In this document: in pieces, positions 7,019 through 10,851 of the stretch
Position numbering within the stretch: the first letter of the stretch is position 1
Layout: every line of letters starts with the position of its first letter
Position numbers and translations under genes: made by a program
Assembly: GCA_017632155.1 (NCBI GenBank)
Contig: JAGBRZ010000076.1
Location: forward strand, 1-10,851
Length of the DNA stretch: 10,851 nt
Source: Clostridia bacterium
GTDB lineage: Bacteria; Bacillota_A; Clostridia; Oscillospirales; CAG-272
Direction: 5' to 3'
The notes under the pieces: model-generated
What the model saw: only the letters and a program-made list of their open reading frames with translations
What the model was told of the DNA's origin: nothing
Databases searched by the model: none

Positions 7019-8536
7019 ATGAAAATGAGTAAAATCTTGTCTCTTGTCATAGTTGCCATCATGATGATGACGGCACTGGTGGCTTGTAAGACTCCCGAGG
7101 AAAATCCTGCCGAGGGTCTTGAAGGCACTTATGACATCACCATGTGGGTTTCCGAGAAGGAAGGCGTTGCGGAGCAGTTCCAGGCTCAGATCGCTAAGTT
7201 CATGGAAAAGAACCCCGGCGTTGTAATCAACGCTTCCATCGAGGGTGTTACCGAAGCTGATGCCGGCTCCAAGGTCGTTGCTGACGTTGCTTCCGCACCT
7301 GACATCTACTGCTTCGCGCAGGACCAGCTTGCTCGTCTGGTTCAGGCTGCTGCTCTCGCTGCTCCCGGTAAGGCTGCTGCAGAGGCTATCAAGGCTAACA
7401 ACGACGCAGGCTCCGTTGCAGCTGCTTCCGTGGCTGGTACCATCTATGCGTACCCCATGACCAGCGATAACGGCTACTATATGTACTACGATAAGAGCAT
7501 CGTAACCGATCCCGAGAACCTCGAGGCTATCATCGCTGCTTGCGAGGCTAACAACGTAAAGATCCGTTACGCTCTTGAAAACGCTTGGTACACCGCTTCC
7601 TTCTTCTTCGCAACCGGTTGCACCTCCAACTGGACCATGAACGAAGCAGGCGAGTTCATCGCTATTGATGACGACTTCAACTCTGAAAAGGGTATGATCG
7701 CTATGAAGGGTATGCAGATGCTGGCTCAGTCTTCCGCATACGACTCCAACGCTGACATTTTCACCGATGCAGGCGTTGTTGTAACCGGTATCTGGAACGC
7801 ACAGGCTGCTGCTGATCACTTCGGTGAGAACCTCGGCGCAACCGACCTGCCTTCCTTCACCGTTGACGGCAAGTCCTACCACCTCGGCTCTTACTCCGGT
7901 AACAAGCTGATGGGTGTTAAGCCTCAGACCGACGCTAAGAAGGCAGCTGTTCTGTCTCTGCTCGCTCAGTACCTGACCGGTGAAGAGTGCCAGGCAGAAA
8001 GATTTGCAAGCTTCGAGTGGGGCCCCTCCAACAAGGTAGCTCAGGCTTCCGAGGCAGTTCAGGCTAACGCTTCTCTTGCAGCTCTTGCAAAGCAGAACGA
8101 GTACGCAGTTCCTCAGGGCCAGATCGGCGGCGCTTGGTGGGATATCGCAAAGGTTCTGGGTGCTGACGCTAAGGCAGCAACCTCCGATGCAGACCTTCAG
8201 GCAGCTCTGGACAACTACGACGCAGCTATCGGCTCTTGGCTGGAGATTCCTCCGGAAAAGAGATATGCATGGACCGTTATCGGTTCCGTTGGTAACACCA
8301 ACTGGGATACCGACTTCACCATGACCGAGGATCCCGCAGGCACTTGGACCTCTGTTGTCATCGAAATGACTGCAGGCCAGGAGTTCAAGGTTCGTCAGGG
8401 TCTCTCTTGGGATAACAACTACGGTGTAAACGGCGAATCTAACGGCGCTAACATTGTTGTTGAGGCTGACGGCAAGTACCAGGTTAAGCTGGTAATCGGT
8501 GACACCGTTACCATCGAGCTGGTTCCCGCACAGTAA
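7019..8536 (+). CDS. Maltose/maltodextrin ABC transporter substrate-binding lipoprotein with C-terminal starch-binding-like domain
   Basis: This 505-residue lipoprotein (lipobox LVAC, Cys23) would capture maltodextrins and deliver them to the MalFG-type permease encoded next. Residues about 36-408 follow the family 1 solute-binding fold: YDITMWVSEKEGVAEQF, then APDIYCFAQDQLARLVQAAAL, then GTIYAYPMTSDNGYYMYYDKS, and later VVVTGIWN. Residues about 415-505 form an added beta-rich domain with WTVIGSVGNTNWDTDFTM, GQEFKVRQ and SWDNNYG. This resembles the starch-binding modules of SusE/SusF-like proteins and some amylases. The ATG at 7019 lies seven bases after GGAGG (7007-7011) and begins the signal peptide. 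The frame is open back to the promoter, but upstream starts would sit inside the -35/-10 region. Codon use is very biased, with GCT for Ala and AAG for Lys, unlike its neighbours, which suggests high expression. Confidence 0.92.
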   Translation: MKMSKILSLVIVAIMMMTALVACKTPEENPAEGLEGTYDITMWVSEKEGVAEQFQAQIAKFMEKNPGVVINASIEGVTEADAGSKVVADVASAPDIYCFAQDQLARLVQAAALAAPGKAAAEAIKANNDAGSVAAASVAGTIYAYPMTSDNGYYMYYDKSIVTDPENLEAIIAACEANNVKIRYALENAWYTASFFFATGCTSNWTMNEAGEFIAIDDDFNSEKGMIAMKGMQMLAQSSAYDSNADIFTDAGVVVTGIWNAQAAADHFGENLGATDLPSFTVDGKSYHLGSYSGNKLMGVKPQTDAKKAAVLSLLAQYLTGEECQAERFASFEWGPSNKVAQASEAVQANASLAALAKQNEYAVPQGQIGGAWWDIAKVLGADAKAATSDADLQAALDNYDAAIGSWLEIPPEKRYAWTVIGSVGNTNWDTDFTMTEDPAGTWTSVVIEMTAGQEFKVRQGLSWDNNYGVNGESNGANIVVEADGKYQVKLVIGDTVTIELVPAQ

Positions 8537-8563
8537 TTTAAGTTAAATACTAATCGATATGAT

Positions 8564-8589
8564 CGGGTGAGCCCTTAGTGGCTCACCCG
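8564..8589 (+). promoter_or_regulatory. Perfect GC-rich stem-loop after the binding-protein gene
   Basis: CGGGTGAGCC (8564-8573) pairs perfectly with GGCTCACCCG (8580-8589) around a six-base CTTAGT loop. It begins 28 bases after the binding-protein stop codon and lacks a T run downstream. Such a stem would protect the upstream message from 3' exonucleases and can produce more binding protein than permease from one transcript. This role is known in maltose operons (for example malE-malF of E. coli) but is inferred here. Confidence 0.55.
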
Positions 8590-8598
8590 CCTTCGAAA

Positions 8599-8662
8599 AA
8601 AGGCATTGTTAGCCGACATACAAGGAAGACAGTTGTCTTGTGTTTCGACTCACAATGCCTTT
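8599..8662 (+). terminator. Long imperfect hairpin, possible leaky terminator or attenuator before malF
   Basis: AAAGGCATTGT (8599-8609) pairs with ACAATGCCTTT (8652-8662). Inside, CGA/TCG (8614-8616/8645-8647) and ACAAG/CTTGT (8620-8624/8637-8641) extend an interrupted stem, or AAGAC/GTCTT (8626-8630/8635-8639) forms an inner one. A run of six A precedes it and TTTCATCTT follows, giving a weak terminator layout. Partial termination here would lower malF-malG expression relative to the binding protein. The structure is seen; the function is inferred. Confidence 0.4.
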
Positions 8663-8694
8663 CATCTTAAATAAGGAGGGTTTGTGCGTTTTCT

Positions 8695-10254
8695 ATGAAA
8701 AGACTAAACGATCTGGAATATTTAAAGCTGAATAAGTTTCAAGCCTTTTGGTATAATCTGCTGATGTTTATCTGCGCGATTCCCGTTTGGTTCAAGAACG
8801 TTGGACTGGGGATTTGGAGATTTATCAAGTCCTGCGGGATTACCGTAAAAAACGAAGTACTGGATATCGGAACAACCTTTGCCAAAGGCAACTGGGCTGT
8901 CAAGCTGTCCTTCTTCCTGTTCGGCTTTGGCAACCTCTATTACGGACAGGTGATGCGCGGCATCATGTTCCTTGCCTTTGAGCTGATCTTTTTCGCATAT
9001 ATGTTCGTCCCCAGCGGCGGCTTGTATTGGCTTGGCAAATGCAATTGGTTTGTCAAGGGTGCAACGGTCGGTACCGAGCAGGGAAGATTTGAATATGATC
9101 CCATTTACGACACCGACGTATGGGTAGCGGGTGACGACTCTGTCAAGGTACTTTTGTACGCACTTCTGACCGTGGTTTTCATTGTAGCTTTCGTCGTGAC
9201 CTGGAGAATGCAGGTCAAGCAGTGCCGCATTTGTATGGACATCCGTGCAAAAGGCAAAAAGATCAAGAGCGGCAAGGATGACTTGAAGTCTCTTCTTGAC
9301 GACCAGTTCCACAAAACGCTGCTTGCGCTGCCTTTGACAGGTATCATCGCGTTTACCATTCTCCCCATCATTTTCATGGTGCTGATTGCGTTTACCAGCT
9401 ACGACGCTGCACACGATGGCTATTCCAATCTGTTCTCCTGGGTCGGCTTTGAGCATTTCAACGAAATCTTCGACTTTGGCAGCGGCGGACTTGGTCTGAC
9501 CTTCGGTGAGATTCTGGCATGGACGCTGATGTGGGCGTTCTTTGCAACCTTTACCAACTATTTCCTTGGCATGTTCGTGGCAATCATGATCAACAAGAAG
9601 GGAATCAAGATCAAGAAGTTCTGGAGAACCGTGCTTGTCATGACCATTGCAATCCCGCAGTTTGTCTCACTCTTGTACGTCTCCAAGCTGTTTGACTCCT
9701 CGGGTCTGATCGGCAGAGTACTGGGGCAGATTCCGTTCATCAGCAATTATCTGACCGCCAATCACTTTATCTCTCTGTGGGATTCGCCCATCGTAGCAAA
9801 GATTCTGTTGATCGTCATCAATATCTGGGTAGGTATTCCGTATATCATGCTCATGGCAACGGGTATTCTGATGAACATTCCGCAGGACCTTTACGAATCC
9901 GCCAAGATCGACGGTGCAAGCTCCACGCAGCAGTTTACCAAAATCACGCTTCCTTACATGCTGTTCGTCACGGGTCCCTACCTGCTGACAAGCTTTGTCG
10001 GAAACCTCAATAACTTTAACGTCATCTATCTGCTCTCGGGCGGTAACCCGATCAAGGGAACTGCAGGCGGCGCATCGGTGGGTCATACCGACCTTTTGAT
10101 CACATGGCTGTTCAAGATGACACTCGGAAGTACTGAAAGTAAATATTACCTGGCGTCCATCGTCGGTATATTGATCTTCTTGGTCGTTGCGGTGCTTTCG
10201 CTTATCGTCTACAACGTCATTCCTTCAACCAAGAACGAGGAGGACTATAAGTGA
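8695..10254 (+). CDS. malF: Maltodextrin ABC transporter permease, MalF type
   Basis: The product (519 residues) is one half of the membrane channel of a carbohydrate-uptake ABC importer; it pairs with the MalG-type protein and an ATPase not present here. The N-terminal ~200 residues carry hydrophobic segments at about 72-105 and 152-170, separated by a polar region, with a basic cytoplasmic stretch (RAKGKKIKSGKDD) near 184-196. The core has membrane spans near 208-233, 278-300, 312-330, 367-390, 422-440 and 485-507. The EAA loop that contacts the ATPase is at about 400-420 (YESAKIDGASS to ITLP). Length matches MalF-type subunits (about 500 residues) rather than the shorter UgpA-type permeases. 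The best ribosome binding site, AAGGAGG (8673-8679), lies 15 bases before the ATG, longer than usual, and no in-frame start codon lies between them, so initiation may be inefficient. Substrate is inferred from the neighbouring binding protein. Confidence 0.9.
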   Translation: MKRLNDLEYLKLNKFQAFWYNLLMFICAIPVWFKNVGLGIWRFIKSCGITVKNEVLDIGTTFAKGNWAVKLSFFLFGFGNLYYGQVMRGIMFLAFELIFFAYMFVPSGGLYWLGKCNWFVKGATVGTEQGRFEYDPIYDTDVWVAGDDSVKVLLYALLTVVFIVAFVVTWRMQVKQCRICMDIRAKGKKIKSGKDDLKSLLDDQFHKTLLALPLTGIIAFTILPIIFMVLIAFTSYDAAHDGYSNLFSWVGFEHFNEIFDFGSGGLGLTFGEILAWTLMWAFFATFTNYFLGMFVAIMINKKGIKIKKFWRTVLVMTIAIPQFVSLLYVSKLFDSSGLIGRVLGQIPFISNYLTANHFISLWDSPIVAKILLIVINIWVGIPYIMLMATGILMNIPQDLYESAKIDGASSTQQFTKITLPYMLFVTGPYLLTSFVGNLNNFNVIYLLSGGNPIKGTAGGASVGHTDLLITWLFKMTLGSTESKYYLASIVGILIFLVVAVLSLIVYNVIPSTKNEEDYK

Positions 10255-10847
10255 TGAAAAAGAATAATAACAATGCATTAAGAAAGAAGAGCCTGAGCAT
10301 CAAAGCAAGCAGACGCATCAGCAATGCAATCATTTACGTGCTGCTTGTCGCGATAACCATCGTCTGGCTTTTCCCGTTCGTGGGAATTTTGCTTGAATCC
10401 TTCAAGACAGAAACCAAGATGCAGACCGCGTATCTGTTTCCCAAGGAATTTGGATTTGATCATTACGTCAGACTGTTCAAAGAGACCGATTTTTTGAAAT
10501 GGTTTATCAATACCGCCATCATGGGCGTTGCCACCTCGGTGCTGCAAACCGTGTTCATTCTTTCCATGAGCTACATGCTCTCACGTCTGCGCTTCAAGGG
10601 AAGAAAGGGACTGATGAACTTCATGCTCATTCTGGGCATGTTCCCGGGTTTTTTGACCTTGATTCTGATCTACAAGGTGTTCTCAGACGTCGGCTTGACC
10701 ATGCAAATGGCACCGCTTGGGCTGATCATCGTCTACTGCGCGAGCAGCGGTATGGGCTATTACGTATCCAAGGGCTCTTGGGAATGGTATCAAAGAAGCC
10801 CTTGGATACGTAATAGCCCATACCGCTGCTCGCGCAGTAGACGATGA
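10254..10847 (+). CDS. malG: Maltodextrin ABC transporter permease, MalG type (partial, with artefactual tail)
   Basis: This is the second membrane subunit of the importer. The N-terminus is cytoplasmic and basic, with membrane spans near residues 24-48, 83-108 and 120-142 and another beginning near 153. SFKTETKMQTAYLFPKEFGFDHY (49-71) is typical of MalG-type permeases. The ATG at 10254 overlaps the malF stop (TGATG) after AGGAGG (10238-10243); an in-frame GTG at 10251 is an alternative start. Only residues 1-174, to about base 10776, are genuine. From there the sequence folds back on itself, so the last ~23 residues (SWEWYQRS onward) are read from the wrong strand and the stop at 10845-10847 is false. 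The minus-strand reading of the spacer gives FFDTIPK after YYVSKG, the expected continuation. The EAA loop and C-terminal span lie outside the window. Confidence 0.85.
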   Translation: MKKNNNNALRKKSLSIKASRRISNAIIYVLLVAITIVWLFPFVGILLESFKTETKMQTAYLFPKEFGFDHYVRLFKETDFLKWFINTAIMGVATSVLQTVFILSMSYMLSRLRFKGRKGLMNFMLILGMFPGFLTLILIYKVFSDVGLTMQMAPLGLIIVYCASSGMGYYVSKGSWEWYQRSPWIRNSPYRCSRSRR

Positions 10848-10851
10848 TCAG
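10722..10851. repeat. Perfect 55-bp inverted repeat at the window edge (fold-back chimera)
   Basis: Bases 10722-10776 are the exact reverse complement of 10797-10851, separated by a 20-base spacer (10777-10796). The right arm ends precisely at the last base of the window. The left arm is normal malG coding sequence. The reverse complement of the spacer, TCTTTGATACCATTCCCAAG, continues the malG frame correctly. The structure therefore arises from a strand switch in amplification, library or assembly rather than from a natural repeat (inference, strongly supported). Confidence 0.93.

Noticed and set aside
6971..7882. Open frame on the minus strand (303 codons) opposite the binding-protein gene
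   Set aside because: The peptide is Ser/Val-rich, mirroring the GCT/AAC-rich codons of the highly biased + strand gene, and it runs into the promoter region.
10777..10847. Genuine short MalG variant with a novel C-terminus
   Set aside because: The novel residues are encoded entirely by the spacer and inverted arm of the fold-back. The opposite strand gives the normal family sequence.

Overview
The window looks like part of a carbohydrate-utilisation locus from an uncultured Gram-positive gut-type anaerobe (Bacillota, Clostridia-like). This is inferred from four consecutive lipoproteins with Gram-positive-style lipoboxes, AAGGAGG/AGGAGG-type ribosome binding sites, consensus sigma-A promoters, and protein types typical of starch-degrading Clostridia. 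Species cannot be named from the sequence alone. Every convincing gene is on the + strand.

Layout. Positions 1-47 hold the last codons of an unidentified gene. Positions 49-450 hold a Vsr-family endonuclease whose C-terminal part is missing or out of frame. A strong promoter (458-486), touched by an 18-bp palindrome, then starts a unit of three secreted lipoprotein enzymes: a type I pullulanase (530-3190), a GH53 endo-beta-1,4-galactanase with a C-terminal galactan-binding-like domain (3244-5235), and a GH13 alpha-amylase-family enzyme (5249-6837). The amylase is split by a one-base frameshift and stop at 5876-5878, between the conserved regions that carry the active site. A second promoter with perfect -35 and -10 hexamers (6941-6969) drives a maltose/maltodextrin ABC importer. 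It consists of a binding lipoprotein with an extra C-terminal starch-binding-like module (7019-8536), a MalF-type permease (8695-10254) and a MalG-type permease (from 10254). Two stem-loops lie between the binding protein and malF. No transport ATPase, LacI-type regulator or cytoplasmic maltodextrin enzyme is visible.

How the genes fit together. Pullulanase cuts alpha-1,6 branches and the amylase would cut alpha-1,4 bonds on the cell surface. The binding protein captures the maltodextrins and hands them to MalFG, which must use an ATPase encoded elsewhere. The galactanase acts on pectic beta-1,4-galactan and is the odd member of the set. The binding protein has strongly biased codons and a consensus promoter, which suggests it is made far above its neighbours.

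The last 130 bases are not trustworthy as biology. Positions 10722-10776 and 10797-10851 form a perfect 55-bp inverted repeat that ends exactly at the window edge. The 20-base spacer read on the minus strand restores the expected MalG sequence. This is the signature of a fold-back chimera at a contig end, so the MalG tail as read on the + strand is false.

I found no clear undescribed system. The items most worth a second look are the binding-protein/starch-binding fusion, the split amylase, the galactanase in a starch operon and the artefactual contig end.
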